Origin: Pseudomonas lini
Lineage (GTDB): Bacteria; Pseudomonadota; Gammaproteobacteria; Pseudomonadales; Pseudomonadaceae
DNA: 64,000 bases
Direction: 5' to 3'
Assembly: GCF_964063345.1 (NCBI RefSeq)
Contig: NZ_OZ061318.1
Coordinates: 2,108,001 to 2,172,000 of the forward strand
Shown one piece after another: positions 20,031 through 29,026 of this stretch. A model generated the notes under the pieces. It saw nothing but the letters and a program-made list of their open reading frames with translations. It did not search any database and was not told where the DNA came from. The position numbers and the translations under genes are program-made. Position 1 is the stretch's first letter. Every line of letters begins with the position of its first letter.

Positions 20031-20110
20031 CGCGCGCCCAGAGGGCGCCTCCCGTAACGCCTGGGTCACCAGACTCGTTACACCTTCAGAGACGCCCCTG
20101 GGCGCGCGCG
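20031..20110. repeat. long nested palindrome between petC and sspA
   Basis: The outer arms CGCGCGCCCAGAGGGCG and CGCCCCTGGGCGCGCG are imperfect. GTAACG/CGTTAC and a central CTGG-GTCA-CCAG (20061-20072) lie inside. It may be a terminator without a T-run, or an mRNA processing or stabilising structure at the end of the bc1 message. Confidence 0.7.
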
Positions 20111-20136
20111 ATTAACAGCAATGGCTTACAGCTTTA

Positions 20137-20919
20137 TCAATGGACGTCTTTCCAGTATTCACGCTTGAGCAAGTAAGCGAATACGAAGAAGAACGCCAGG
20201 TACAGCAACACATAGGTACCGATGCGCTGATGCTGCAGCTTCACCGGGTTGGCCGAGTAGGCCAGGAAGGTCACCAGGTTCTTGACCTTCTCGTCGAACT
20301 GCTCTTCGTTCAGCGTGCCGGTTTTCGGCAATACCGTCAGCTGGTCGCAGGCTTCATGGGTCAAACCCGTACCGGTCAGCGGATCGTATTGCTTCTTGCC
20401 GTCTTCGACGATTTGAACTTGTTTACAGCCTACCACTTGACGACCCTGCAAGCCGACCAGAACGTTAGGCATGCCGACGTTCGGGAACACCTTGTTGTTC
20501 ACGCCCCAAGGACGCGACGGGTCTTCATAGAAGGAACGCAGGTAGCCGTAGAGCCAGTCTGTGCCACGAACACGAGCCACCAGCGTCAGGTCGGGCGGCG
20601 CAGCACCGAACCAGGTCTTGGCGTCAGCCGGCTGCATGCCGATGTTCATGTGGTCACCGATCTTGGCGCCGGTGAACACCAGCTTCTCAAGCATCAGTTC
20701 ATGAGGAATGCCCAGGTCATCGGCAACACGCTCGTAGCGCTGGAACTTGGCGCTGTGGCAGCCCATGCAATAGTTGGCGAACGTACGTGCGCCGTCCTGC
20801 ATGGCAGCCTTGTCGGAAACGTCGATGTCGACCTTCTCAAGCTCAGGACCACCGTGTTCGGCCGCAAAGGACAATACAGGCATCGCCGCAAGAATCAGTA
20901 CTGCAAATAGCTTTTTCAT
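20137..20919 (-). CDS. petC: cytochrome c1 of the bc1 complex
   Basis: A 260-residue haem protein of respiratory complex III. A signal peptide (MKKLFAVLILAAMPVLSFAA) is followed by the haem-binding motif NYCMGCHSAKFQRY near residue 60. A single C-terminal membrane anchor (YVLLYLAFFFVFAYLL) ends in basic residues. The Met ligand is probably in the GMQPADAKTWFGA or later region. The start at 20919 overlaps the petB stop by one base, so an upstream in-frame start within petB is rejected. It is the last gene of petABC. Confidence 0.95.
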   Translation of the reverse strand: MKKLFAVLILAAMPVLSFAAEHGGPELEKVDIDVSDKAAMQDGARTFANYCMGCHSAKFQRYERVADDLGIPHELMLEKLVFTGAKIGDHMNIGMQPADAKTWFGAAPPDLTLVARVRGTDWLYGYLRSFYEDPSRPWGVNNKVFPNVGMPNVLVGLQGRQVVGCKQVQIVEDGKKQYDPLTGTGLTHEACDQLTVLPKTGTLNEEQFDEKVKNLVTFLAYSANPVKLQHQRIGTYVLLYLAFFFVFAYLLKREYWKDVH

Positions 20920-22133
20920 CAGCCAGTCACCCTTTCCGGAACCGGTTTGGTCTTCTCGAGCCTGGTGTAGAACGGCATCAGAATGAAGTAGGCGAAGTAC
21001 AGGAAGGTACATACCTGCGACAGCAACGTACGGCCTGGAGTTGGAGCCAGAACACCCAACACGCCCAGGATCACGAACGAGATGCAGAACACCCAGAGCC
21101 AGATCTTGCTCAGCCAGCCCTTGTAGCGCATCGACTTGACCGGACTCCGATCAAGCCAGGGAAGGACAAACAACATTGCAATCGAAGCGCCCATGGCAAT
21201 TACGCCCAGAAGCTTGTCCGGAATCGCCCGCAGAATCGCGTAGAACGGCGTGAAGTACCAGACCGGAGCGATGTGCTCAGGGGTCTTGAAGGCGTTCGCC
21301 ACTTCAAAGTTCGGCTTCTCGAGGAAGTAGCCGCCCATTTCAGGGAAGAAGAACACGATCGAGCAGAAGATGAACAGGAACACCACCACGCCGACGATAT
21401 CTTTCACGGTGTAGTACGGGTGGAAGGCAATGCCGTCCAGCGGTATACCGTTTTCGTCTTTGTGTTTCTTGATGTCGACGCCATCCGGGTTGTTCGAACC
21501 GACTTCGTGCAGCGCCAGAATGTGCACCACCACCAGACCGAGGATCACGATCGGCAGGGCAACCACATGCAAGGCGAAGAAGCGGTTCAGGGTAATACCG
21601 GAAATCAGGTAGTCACCACGAATCCACTGGGTCAGGTCGTTACCGATGACCGGGATCGCACCGAACAGCGAGATGATCACCTGCGCACCCCAGTAGGACA
21701 TCTGGCCCCACGGCAGCAGATAACCCATGAAGGCTTCAGCCATCAGCGCCAGGTAGATCAGCATGCCGAACACCCACACCAGCTCGCGCGGCTTCTGATA
21801 CGAACCGTAGAGCAGGCCACGGAACATGTGCAGATAGACCACGATGAAGAACGCCGAAGCGCCGGTGGAGTGCAGCAGACGCAGGATCGAGCCGTACTCG
21901 ACGTCGCGCATGATGTATTCGACGGAAGCAAACGCCTCTTCCGCCGACGGGGTGTAGCTCATGGTCAGCCAGACACCGGTAACGATCTGGTTGACCAGAA
22001 CGAGCAGTGCGAGGGAGCCAAAGAAATAGAAGAAGTTGAAGTTCTTCGGGGCGTAGTACTTGCTGAGATGGTCTTCCCACATTTTGGTCGCGGGGAAGCG
22101 CGCATCAACCCAATCCATGAACTTGCTCATCAC
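20919..22133 (-). CDS. petB: cytochrome b of the bc1 complex
   Basis: A 404-residue membrane protein holding the two b haems and the quinol sites. Visible are the helix B/D histidine pairs (LHSTGASAFFIVVYLHMFRG; RFFALHVVALPIVILGLVVVHILALH), the GYLLPWGQMSYWGA segment and the PEWYF-like loop, here APVWYFTPFYAILR, at the quinol-oxidation site. Eight membrane spans are expected. Its start overlaps the petA stop by 4 nt and its stop overlaps petC, giving translational coupling. Confidence 0.96.
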   Translation of the reverse strand: MMSKFMDWVDARFPATKMWEDHLSKYYAPKNFNFFYFFGSLALLVLVNQIVTGVWLTMSYTPSAEEAFASVEYIMRDVEYGSILRLLHSTGASAFFIVVYLHMFRGLLYGSYQKPRELVWVFGMLIYLALMAEAFMGYLLPWGQMSYWGAQVIISLFGAIPVIGNDLTQWIRGDYLISGITLNRFFALHVVALPIVILGLVVVHILALHEVGSNNPDGVDIKKHKDENGIPLDGIAFHPYYTVKDIVGVVVFLFIFCSIVFFFPEMGGYFLEKPNFEVANAFKTPEHIAPVWYFTPFYAILRAIPDKLLGVIAMGASIAMLFVLPWLDRSPVKSMRYKGWLSKIWLWVFCISFVILGVLGVLAPTPGRTLLSQVCTFLYFAYFILMPFYTRLEKTKPVPERVTG

Positions 22134-22723
22134 GCTTTCTCCGTATCGACGCCAATGACAATGATGTCATCGGTCTCATAGGAATGCGGGGGAACTGGCA
22201 GGTTCAAAGGCGCAGGTTGCGACTTGTAGACGCGGCCAGCCAAATCGTAGTGAGAACCGTGGCAAGGGCAGAAATAACCACCTACCCAATCCTTGCCCAG
22301 GTCGGCAGGTGCCACTTCTGGACGGAAAGTTGGAGAGCAACCCAGGTGAGTGCAGATACCGATCAGCAGCAGAACTTCTGGCTTGATCGAACGCGTCTCC
22401 GGGTCGACATAGGTCGGTTGCGTAGAGTTCTTGGAGGCCGGGTCAGACAGCTGGCCCTCGATCTTTTTCAGATTCCCCAGGATTTCCTCGGTACGGCGGA
22501 CAATGAACACCGGCTGACCGCGCCACTCAGCAATCATTTGCTGACCTGGCTCGATTTTGCTGACATTCACTTTCACCGGTGCACCTGCAGCTTTCGCCTT
22601 GGCACTGGGAAACCATGACCCCACGAACGGGACCGCAGCCCCCACCGCTCCTGCAGCACCCACCACGGATGTGGCTGCTACCAAGAAGCGACGCCGGCCT
22701 GCATTCACGCCGTCATTGCTCAT
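22130..22723 (-). CDS. petA: Rieske iron-sulfur protein of the bc1 complex
   Basis: A 197-residue 2Fe-2S protein. The N-terminus has a twin-arginine-type signal-anchor (GRRRFLVAATSVVGAAGAVG). The cluster-binding motifs are CTHLGC and CPCHGSHYD, with conserved Cys and His ligands and the disulfide cysteines. It is the first gene of petABC, about 270 nt after the divergent-free upstream region that contains the rpsI terminator. Confidence 0.96.
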   Translation of the reverse strand: MSNDGVNAGRRRFLVAATSVVGAAGAVGAAVPFVGSWFPSAKAKAAGAPVKVNVSKIEPGQQMIAEWRGQPVFIVRRTEEILGNLKKIEGQLSDPASKNSTQPTYVDPETRSIKPEVLLLIGICTHLGCSPTFRPEVAPADLGKDWVGGYFCPCHGSHYDLAGRVYKSQPAPLNLPVPPHSYETDDIIVIGVDTEKA

Positions 22724-22816
22724 TCAGTCCTCTCCCATCAGCTTTGTGGCCTGTTAAATCAGGCGTCTACTAAGTAAAAATCTGAACTTATAAAAATTTT
22801 GCCGAATGGTAATGAA

Positions 22817-22853
22817 AAGCCCCAATTCTGACAAGGTAATTACCGAGGGGCTC
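22817..22853 (-). terminator. possible hairpin upstream of petA
   Basis: AGCCCC and GGGGCT arms enclose a palindromic GGTAATTACC. On the minus strand TTTT follows. It may be a second stop for the rpsI message or an element of the petA leader. Confidence 0.45.
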
Positions 22854-22933
22854 CACTGCCAAGCCTTGCAGTATAGGGCTTCTGCGGATGTGGCAAGTTG
22901 TCACAGCGCAATTCATTGATAAATCGCGCCCAT

Positions 22934-22969
22934 AAAAAAACGCCCAGCTTCGCGAGGAAACTGGGCGTT
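22934..22969 (-). terminator. intrinsic terminator of rplM-rpsI
   Basis: AACGCCCAG (22939-22947) and CTGGGCGTT (22961-22969) pair perfectly. The A-run at 22934-22940 gives seven T on the minus strand, 22 nt after the rpsI stop. Confidence 0.88.
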
Positions 22970-22990
22970 CTTTTTGAACGCGAAAGCGAA

Positions 22991-23383
22991 TTAACGCTTC
23001 GAGTACTGCGGACGCTTACGCGCTTTACGCAGACCAACTTTCTTACGTTCAACTTCACGAGCATCGCGAGTAACGAAGCCAGCTTTGCGCAGAGCGCCAC
23101 GCAGGGTTTCGTCGTACTGCATCAGTGCGCGAGTGATACCGTGGCGGATTGCGCCAGCTTGACCACTTACACCACCGCCGATCACGGTGACGTAGATGTC
23201 GAACTTCTCGACAGTCTCAGTCAATTCCAGCGGCTGACGAACTACCATGCGGGCAGTTTCGCGGCCGAAGAAATTATCCAGCGAACGGTTGTTGATGGAG
23301 ATGTTACCAGTACCCGGACGCAGGAAAACGCGTGCGGTTGCGGTCTTGCGACGGCCAGTGCCGTAATTTTGAGTCGCCGACAT
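22991..23383 (-). CDS. rpsI: 30S ribosomal protein S9
   Basis: A 130-residue ribosomal protein. It begins [20 protein letters not shown] and has the conserved [19 protein letters not shown] and the basic C-terminal tail [17 protein letters not shown], whose terminal Lys-Arg reaches the P-site tRNA. It is located 14 nt after rplM, the universal gene pair. Confidence 0.97.
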
Positions 23384-23397
23384 AATGAACTATTCCG

Positions 23398-23826
23398 TTA
23401 AAACTTCAGTTCTTGGGGCTGCTGAGCAGTATGAGGGTGTACAGCGCCCGCATAGACTTTCAGCTTACGATACATGTCGCGACCCAGCGGGTTCTTAGGC
23501 AGCATGCCTTTGACCGCAGTCTCGATCACGCGCTCAGGGGCTTTAGCGATCAGCTTTTCGAAGTTGATCGACTTGATGCCGCCCGGGAAACCGGAGTGGG
23601 AGTAGTAGATTTTGTCGGTGGTTTTAGCACCGGTTACACGAATCTGCTCGGCATTGATAACGACGATGTAATCGCCGGTGTCAACGTGAGGAGTGTACTC
23701 AGCTTTATGCTTGCCACGCAGACGGCTCGCGATTTCGGTGGCCAGACGACCCAGGGTCTGACCTGCAGCGTCGACGACAAACCAGTCGCGCTGTACTGTT
23801 TCCGGTTTAGCAGTAAAAGTTTTCAT
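23398..23826 (-). CDS. rplM: 50S ribosomal protein L13
   Basis: A 142-residue ribosomal protein with the conserved [34 protein letters not shown] and the [19 protein letters not shown] segment. First gene of rplM-rpsI, with a good promoter about 45 nt upstream. Confidence 0.97.
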   Translation of the reverse strand: MKTFTAKPETVQRDWFVVDAAGQTLGRLATEIASRLRGKHKAEYTPHVDTGDYIVVINAEQIRVTGAKTTDKIYYSHSGFPGGIKSINFEKLIAKAPERVIETAVKGMLPKNPLGRDMYRKLKVYAGAVHPHTAQQPQELKF

Positions 23827-23867
23827 TCTTTATAGCCTCAGGGGCCGCCCTGTAAATTAGACGGCGG

Positions 23868-23896
23868 ATCTTACTGAATAGTGCGTACTTTGACAA
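23868..23896 (-). promoter_or_regulatory. sigma-70 promoter of rplM
   Basis: On the minus strand TTGTCA (23891-23896) and TAAGAT (23868-23873) are separated by exactly 17 nt. The transcript would start about 35 nt before the L13 start codon. Confidence 0.65.
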
Positions 23897-24070
23897 GTCA
23901 AAGGCAGCCGGATACAGACGCTTTCGGGGGCTCGGGTCGGCGCGTCCGTTCAACGGCAAGATTCTTCGGCGGCGGCGCATCACTTCCACTGCAGAAAGAG
24001 GTGCGCAATTATGCAGATTGCGAAAAATTTTTCAACCTGCTTTTATGATTGTTTTGCCAAGGAGCACCCG

Positions 24071-25111
24071 ATGGACTATCGCCAGCTAGGCCGTACCGAT
24101 CTGAACGTGAGTGCAATCTGCCTCGGCACCATGACCTGGGGCGAGCAAAACAGCGAAGCTGAAGCCTTCGCCCAGATCGAACGGGCCAAGAGCGCGGGCA
24201 TCAATTTCATCGACACCGCCGAAATGTACCCGGTGCCGCCCAAGGCCGAAACCTACGCCACCACCGAGCGCTATATCGGCAATTACTTCAAAAGTCGCGG
24301 CGATCGCGCCGACTGGATTCTGGCGAGCAAGATCGCCGGCCCCGGCAACACCATCGACTACATCCGCGACAAAAACCTCAAGCACAACCGCGAGCACATC
24401 GTGCAGGCCGTGGATGCGAGCCTCAAGCGTTTGCAGACCGACTACATCGACCTCTATCAGTTGCACTGGCCGGAACGCAGCACCAATTTCTTCGGACAAC
24501 TGGGCTACAAGCACACGAGCGAAGTCAACCTCACGCCATTGGAAGACACCCTCCAAGCACTGGACGAACAGGTCAAGGCCGGCAAGATCCGCCACATCGG
24601 CCTGTCCAACGAAACCCCGTGGGGCACCATGCGTTTCCTCGCCATCGCCGAAGCCCGGGGCTGGCCGCGCGCAGTGTCGATCCAAAACCCCTACAACCTG
24701 CTCAATCGCAGTTTCGAAATCGGTCTGGCGGAAATTGCCATCCGTGAACAGTGCGGTCTGCTCGCCTATTCACCACTGGCGTTCGGCTTCCTGTCGGGCA
24801 AATACGAAGGTGGCGCGCGTCCGCCCAAAGGTCGCCTGAGCCTCTACAGCCGCTTCAGCCGCTATTTCAATCCTCAGTCAGAGGCAGCGTGCAGCCGTTA
24901 TGTGGCACTGGCTCGTGAACACGGTCTGGATCCGGCGCAGATGGCACTGGCATTCGTCACACAGCAACCGTTCGTCACCAGCAACATCATTGGCGCCACC
25001 ACGCTTGAGCAACTGGACAGCAACATTGCCAGCTTCGAGCTGAAACTTTCCGACGAAGTGTTGGCGGGGATCGAGGCGATTCACCAGGATCATCCGAATC
25101 CTGCACCTTGA
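24071..25111 (+). CDS. aldo/keto reductase, Tas type
   Basis: A 346-residue NADP(H)-dependent oxidoreductase of the aldo/keto reductase superfamily. The catalytic tetrad is visible as Asp and Tyr in FIDTAEMYPVPP, Lys in ILASKIAG and His in YQLHWPER. The C-terminal cofactor loop is NIIGATTLEQLDSN. The sequence follows E. coli Tas closely in pattern. Its natural substrate is not known. The start at 24071 follows AAGGAG; an ATG at 24011 lacks one. It is transcribed divergently from rplM. Confidence 0.9.
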   Translation: MDYRQLGRTDLNVSAICLGTMTWGEQNSEAEAFAQIERAKSAGINFIDTAEMYPVPPKAETYATTERYIGNYFKSRGDRADWILASKIAGPGNTIDYIRDKNLKHNREHIVQAVDASLKRLQTDYIDLYQLHWPERSTNFFGQLGYKHTSEVNLTPLEDTLQALDEQVKAGKIRHIGLSNETPWGTMRFLAIAEARGWPRAVSIQNPYNLLNRSFEIGLAEIAIREQCGLLAYSPLAFGFLSGKYEGGARPPKGRLSLYSRFSRYFNPQSEAACSRYVALAREHGLDPAQMALAFVTQQPFVTSNIIGATTLEQLDSNIASFELKLSDEVLAGIEAIHQDHPNPAP

Positions 25112-25126
25112 TTGATCTTTAGATCC

Positions 25127-25195
25127 AATCGCGGGCAAGCCACGCTCCACAGGGAAATAACAAACCTGTGGGAGTGTGGCTTGCCCGCGATGGCG
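25127..25195. repeat. REP doublet
   Basis: Inverted pair (ATCGCGGGCAAGCCACGCTC and GAGTGTGGCTTGCCCGCGAT) between convergent genes. The two copies share the ACGCTC/GAGTGT variant. Confidence 0.88.
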
Positions 25196-25214
25196 TCCGC
25201 TCAGTCACTGCAAA

Positions 25215-26351
25215 TTACAGCGACCGCGCAATAATCTCCTTCATGATCTCATTGGTCCCGGCATAGATCCGCTGCACCCGCGCATCAGCCCACGCCCGGG
25301 CGATCGGGTATTCCCACATGAACCCGTAACCGCCATGCAACTGCACGCATTCATCGAGCACCTTGCATTGCAGGTCGGTGCCCCAGTACTTGGCCATTGC
25401 CGCCGTCGGCACGTCGAGTTTGCCTTGCAGATGCAGTTCCAGGCAGCGATCGACGAAAACCCGGCCGATCTGGATTTCGGTCGCCATTTCAGCGAGTTTG
25501 AAGCGAGTGTTCTGGAAGTCGGCGATGGCCTTGCCGAAAGCCTTGCGCTCACGGGTGTAATCCAGCGTCCATTGCAACGCCGCTTCGGCTGAGGCCAAAC
25601 CACCCACCGCGACCGTCAGACGCTCCTGCGGCAATTCTTGCATCAGGTAAGCGAAGCCCATCCCGGCCTGGCCCAGCAGGTTTTCCTTTGGCACCCGAAC
25701 GTCCTGGAAGAACAGCTCCGAGGTGTCCTGAGCCTTCATGCCGACCTTTTCCAGGCGCTTGCCCTTGGCGAAGCCCGGCGTATTGGCCTCCACCAGAAAC
25801 AGACTGGTGCCCTTCGCCCCCGCCTTCGGATCGGTCTTGGCCACGACGATCACCAGGTCAGCCAGAAAGCCATTGGTGATGAAGGTCTTCGAACCGTTGA
25901 TCACGTATTCGTCGCCATCCAGCACAGCGGTGGTTTTCACCCCTTGCAGATCGGAACCAGCACCCGGCTCGGTCATGGCAATCGCGGTGACCATCTCGCC
26001 AGACACCAGTTTGGGCAGGTATTTGTGTTTCAGCGCTTCACTGCCGTAATGCAGGATGTAAGGCGCGACAATGTCCGAATGAAGAGAAAAGCCGATGCCG
26101 GTCAGCCCCAGACGGCCGACCTCTTCGATCACCACCGCGCTGTAGAGAAAGTCCGCCCCCAGCCCGCCGTACTCTTCCGGCAGATGCGAACAAAGCATCC
26201 CCGCCTCCCCTGCCTTGTTCCAGAGTTGGCGGTCGATATAGCCTTGTTTTTCCCATTGCCCATGGAACGGCACGGCCTCTTTTTCGAGGAACGTTCGCAC
26301 GCTGTCGCGAAAAAGTTCGTGCTCGGAGCTGAACAAGGTTCTGGGGATCAT
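25215..26351 (-). CDS. acyl-CoA dehydrogenase
   Basis: A 378-residue FAD enzyme of the acyl-CoA dehydrogenase family. Motifs are AMTEPGAGSDLQGVKT (flavin-contact signature), the second signature QLHGGYGFMWEYPIARAWADARVQRIYAGTNEIM with the catalytic Glu context in GTNEI, and RKAFGKAIADFQ. It introduces a 2,3-double bond into an acyl-CoA; chain preference cannot be read from sequence. It is divergent from a GlxA-type regulator, which may control it. Confidence 0.93.
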   Translation of the reverse strand: MIPRTLFSSEHELFRDSVRTFLEKEAVPFHGQWEKQGYIDRQLWNKAGEAGMLCSHLPEEYGGLGADFLYSAVVIEEVGRLGLTGIGFSLHSDIVAPYILHYGSEALKHKYLPKLVSGEMVTAIAMTEPGAGSDLQGVKTTAVLDGDEYVINGSKTFITNGFLADLVIVVAKTDPKAGAKGTSLFLVEANTPGFAKGKRLEKVGMKAQDTSELFFQDVRVPKENLLGQAGMGFAYLMQELPQERLTVAVGGLASAEAALQWTLDYTRERKAFGKAIADFQNTRFKLAEMATEIQIGRVFVDRCLELHLQGKLDVPTAAMAKYWGTDLQCKVLDECVQLHGGYGFMWEYPIARAWADARVQRIYAGTNEIMKEIIARSL

Positions 26352-26496
26352 GCGGCACCTGTGGTTATTGTTAGCCGGAATTGACCTTTAGAGACTAAGC
26401 CTCACTTCCGATACAGGACACTGGACACATCCGACAAAAAATAAGACGATCCAGCCGTCTGGTGACCACTTTCCCCTATAAGAATAAAGTTGAATT

Positions 26497-27492
26497 ATGT
26501 CTAACCAAGTCTCCACGCCCTTGCGGCGCGTCAGCATCCTGGCTATCGACCGGGTTTTCGCTTCCACCCTCATGCAAGCCAAGGATTTCTTCCATCTGGC
26601 CAGCCTGCGCTATGGCAAACAACTGGGTCACGGCCTGACACCGGCGTTTGAAACCCGGCTGGTCAGCCCCGACGGCAAACCGGTGAATAGCTTCAGCGAC
26701 GTGATCATGCCGGTGGACGGCGGCCTGGAAAATGCCGACGTCATCATCCTTCCCGCCTTCTGGGACGATTTCGACACGCTCTGCAAACGTTATCCACAGG
26801 TCCTGCCGTGGCTACGTCAGCAGCACGCACGCGGTGCCGTGTTGTGTGGCGAAGCTACCGGGGTGTTCTGGCTGGCCGAGGCCGGGTTGCTCGATGGCAA
26901 GGAAGCGACGACCTACTGGCGTTTCTTCAATGCGTTTGCCGAGCGCTTCCCGCAGGTCCAGCTCAATCAGGACAAACACCTGACCGACGCCGACAACCTG
27001 TATTGCGCCGGCGGCACCACCTCGGCCTGCGATCTCTACATTTACCTGATCGAGCGTTTTTGCGGCGCCAACGTGGCCCAGGCCGTGGCCCGCGACATTC
27101 TTTACGAAGTGCAACGCAGCTATGCGCCGGGGCGGATCGGTTTCGGCGGGCAGAAGCTGCACCAGGACGTGATCATTCTGCAGATCCAGCATTGGCTCGA
27201 AGAACACTTCGCCGACAAGTTCCGCTTCGAAGACGTGGCCCGCGAACACGGCATGAGCATCCGCAACTTCATGCGCCGTTTCCAGACCGCCACCGGCGAC
27301 AAACCGCTGCATTATCTGCAGCGACTACGCATCGAGACGGCCAAGGGCTTGTTGTCCGCCAGCCGCAAGAGCATCAAGACCATCAGCTATGAAGTCGGTT
27401 ACGACGATGCGAGCTTCTTCGCCCGGTTGTTCCGCCAGCATACGGAGTTGTCGCCGAATCAGTATCGGCAGCAGTTTCAGCAAGCGGCGTAG
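26497..27492 (+). CDS. GlxA-type transcriptional regulator (DJ-1/PfpI + AraC)
   Basis: A 331-residue regulator. The N-terminal half is a glutamine-amidotransferase-like DJ-1/PfpI domain with the elbow cysteine in GAVLCGEATGVFWLAEAG. The C-terminal AraC domain (about 225-325) has both helix-turn-helices (FRFEDVAREHGMSIRNFMRR and SIKTISYEVGYDDASFFARL). Such proteins often control amine or amino-acid catabolism. Its target is unknown; the divergent acyl-CoA dehydrogenase is the nearest candidate. The 145-nt shared upstream gap has no motif I could assign. Confidence 0.9.
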   Translation: MSNQVSTPLRRVSILAIDRVFASTLMQAKDFFHLASLRYGKQLGHGLTPAFETRLVSPDGKPVNSFSDVIMPVDGGLENADVIILPAFWDDFDTLCKRYPQVLPWLRQQHARGAVLCGEATGVFWLAEAGLLDGKEATTYWRFFNAFAERFPQVQLNQDKHLTDADNLYCAGGTTSACDLYIYLIERFCGANVAQAVARDILYEVQRSYAPGRIGFGGQKLHQDVIILQIQHWLEEHFADKFRFEDVAREHGMSIRNFMRRFQTATGDKPLHYLQRLRIETAKGLLSASRKSIKTISYEVGYDDASFFARLFRQHTELSPNQYRQQFQQAA

Positions 27493-27538
27493 CCCTAGAG
27501 AACAACACAAATCAACTAATGAAATGGCTACCCCCGCC

Positions 27539-27670
27539 GCCCCCTGCGATCGCCCACTAAGCTTTCGCAGGGGGCCTATCGGAGACCGTTGCCATGAAAG
27601 TAGCTATTGCTGCCATCGACCTGGGAAAACACGCACTCCGAGCATTCAGCTTGCCACTCACCGCTCTCAC
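27539..27670 (+). pseudogene. possible remnant of an IS110-type transposase start
   Basis: From ATG 27594 the frame reads MKVAIAAIDLGKHALRAF, which resembles the conserved N-terminus of IS110-family transposases (IDLGK with the first catalytic Asp). After about 25 residues similarity ends and the frame runs into a REP. A 10-bp hairpin, GCCCCCTGCG/CGCAGGGGGC, lies just upstream (27539-27575). If real, only the first tens of codons of the element survive. Confidence 0.3.
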
Positions 27671-27698
27671 CCTCAGTCTAATTCCTGCGCAAGACACA

Positions 27699-27783
27699 AG
27701 CGGGCTTGCCCGCGATGGCGGTGCATCAGTCACAATAATGTTGGATGTGCCGCCGCTATCGCGGGCAAGCCCGCTCCCACAGG
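27699..27783. repeat. REP doublet with truncated left copy
   Basis: Left copy AGCGGGCTTGCCCGCGATGG lacks the usual GTGGG start; the right copy is complete. It lies between the GlxA-type regulator and zapE. Confidence 0.85.
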
Positions 27784-27799
27784 TTCTGCGATAAACGAA

Positions 27800-27829
27800 A
27801 AAGGGCCTGCATATGCAGGCCCTTTTATT
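27800..27829. terminator. intrinsic terminator of zapE
   Basis: AAGGGCCTGC-ATAT-like palindrome (AAGGGCCTGCAT/ATGCAGGCCCTT) with A and T flanks, 13 nt after the zapE stop. Confidence 0.85.
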
Positions 27830-27841
27830 TTCCGAAATATC

Positions 27842-28936
27842 CTACGGCTTATGCGCCCTGGACAGAAACTCGTGTGACTGCATTTCCAGCAAACGACTAA
27901 GCGTGCGCTGGAACTCGAAGTTCAGGCGACCGCCGGTGTAGAGGTCTTTGAGCTCGACCTCGGCAGAAATGATCAGTTTCACGTTGCGGTCGTAGAACTC
28001 GTCCACCATGTTGATAAAGCGTCGGGCGATGTCGTCGGTGGTGACGCTCATCTGCTCGACATTGCTGAGCAACACGGCGTGGAAGATTTTACCCAGTTCG
28101 ATGTAATCGTTCTGGCTGCGTGGGCCGTCGCAGAGTTCGCGGAAGTCGAACCAGGCCACGTCATCGCAAGTGCGCACGGCACGGATTTCACGGTTCTCGA
28201 TCACCAGCACGTCGTTCTCGATGGCTGCCGTGCATTCTGGTGTCAGGGCCCGGAAGCTCTTGCGCAGGCTTTCCTGGGCAGCGTCATCCAGCGGGAAATG
28301 GAACAGTTCCGCTTGCTCGAGGTGGCGCAGACGGTAATCGACGCCGCTGTCGACGTTGACGATCTCGGTGTTCTGCTTGATCAACGCAATGGCCGGCAGG
28401 AAACGCGCACGTTGCAGGCCGTCCTTGTACAAACCGTCCGGCACGATGTTCGACGTCGCGACCAGGGTCACGCCGTTCTTGAACAGCTCTTCCATCAACG
28501 TGCCAAGAATCATCGCGTCGGTGATGTCGGAGACGAAGAACTCATCGAAACAAATCACTCGCGACTCGTCGGAGAAGCGCTTGGCGATGATGGTCAGCGG
28601 GTTTTTCTCGCCGCCCAGGGTCTTCATCTCTTCATGCACACGCTTCATGAAGCGGTGGAAGTGAGTGCGGGTCTTTTCCTTGAACGGCAGCGCTTCGAAG
28701 AAGGTATCGACCAGGTAGGTCTTGCCGCGACCCACGCCACCCCAGAAGTACAGGCCCTTGACCGGCACCTGGTCTTTCTTGCCAAACAGTTTGCCGAGCA
28801 GGCCCGGTTTGTTCTGCGAGGCCGCGACCAGATCATCGTACAGGCGCTGCAAATGGCGCACGGCAGTTTCCTGAGCGGCGTCATGAAAGAATTCCGGGCG
28901 TTTCAGATCAGCTTGATATCGTTCTAGGGGCGTCAT
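27842..28936 (-). CDS. zapE: cell-division ATPase ZapE (AFG1 family)
   Basis: A 364-residue AAA-type ATPase; ZapE acts on the Z-ring in E. coli. It has Walker A (GGVGRGKTYL), Walker B (VICFDEFFVSDI) and sensor features (LVATSNIVPDGLY). The N-terminus TPLERYQADLKRPEF and the ending LLEMQSHEFLSRAHKP fit the family. It is last in a hydrolase-trpS-zapE series on the minus strand, with a terminator between trpS and zapE. Confidence 0.92.
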   Translation of the reverse strand: MTPLERYQADLKRPEFFHDAAQETAVRHLQRLYDDLVAASQNKPGLLGKLFGKKDQVPVKGLYFWGGVGRGKTYLVDTFFEALPFKEKTRTHFHRFMKRVHEEMKTLGGEKNPLTIIAKRFSDESRVICFDEFFVSDITDAMILGTLMEELFKNGVTLVATSNIVPDGLYKDGLQRARFLPAIALIKQNTEIVNVDSGVDYRLRHLEQAELFHFPLDDAAQESLRKSFRALTPECTAAIENDVLVIENREIRAVRTCDDVAWFDFRELCDGPRSQNDYIELGKIFHAVLLSNVEQMSVTTDDIARRFINMVDEFYDRNVKLIISAEVELKDLYTGGRLNFEFQRTLSRLLEMQSHEFLSRAHKP

Positions 28937-28953
28937 AATTCGTTAGCAAGGCA

Positions 28954-28987
28954 ACAAAAACGGGCCGTCACTGTAGCGACGGCCCGT
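28954..28987 (-). terminator. intrinsic terminator of trpS
   Basis: ACGGGCCGTC...GACGGCCCGT arms are followed on the minus strand by TTTTTG. The hairpin lies between the trpS stop and the zapE start, so zapE may be read through or have its own promoter. Confidence 0.8.
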
Positions 28988-29026
28988 GGGAATGGCAATC
29001 GGCCCTTGGTCGGACCGAGCCGTTGA

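Noticed and set aside
20787..22181. 464-codon plus-strand frame over petB
   Set aside because: Shadow of the cytochrome b gene; composition is non-protein-like.
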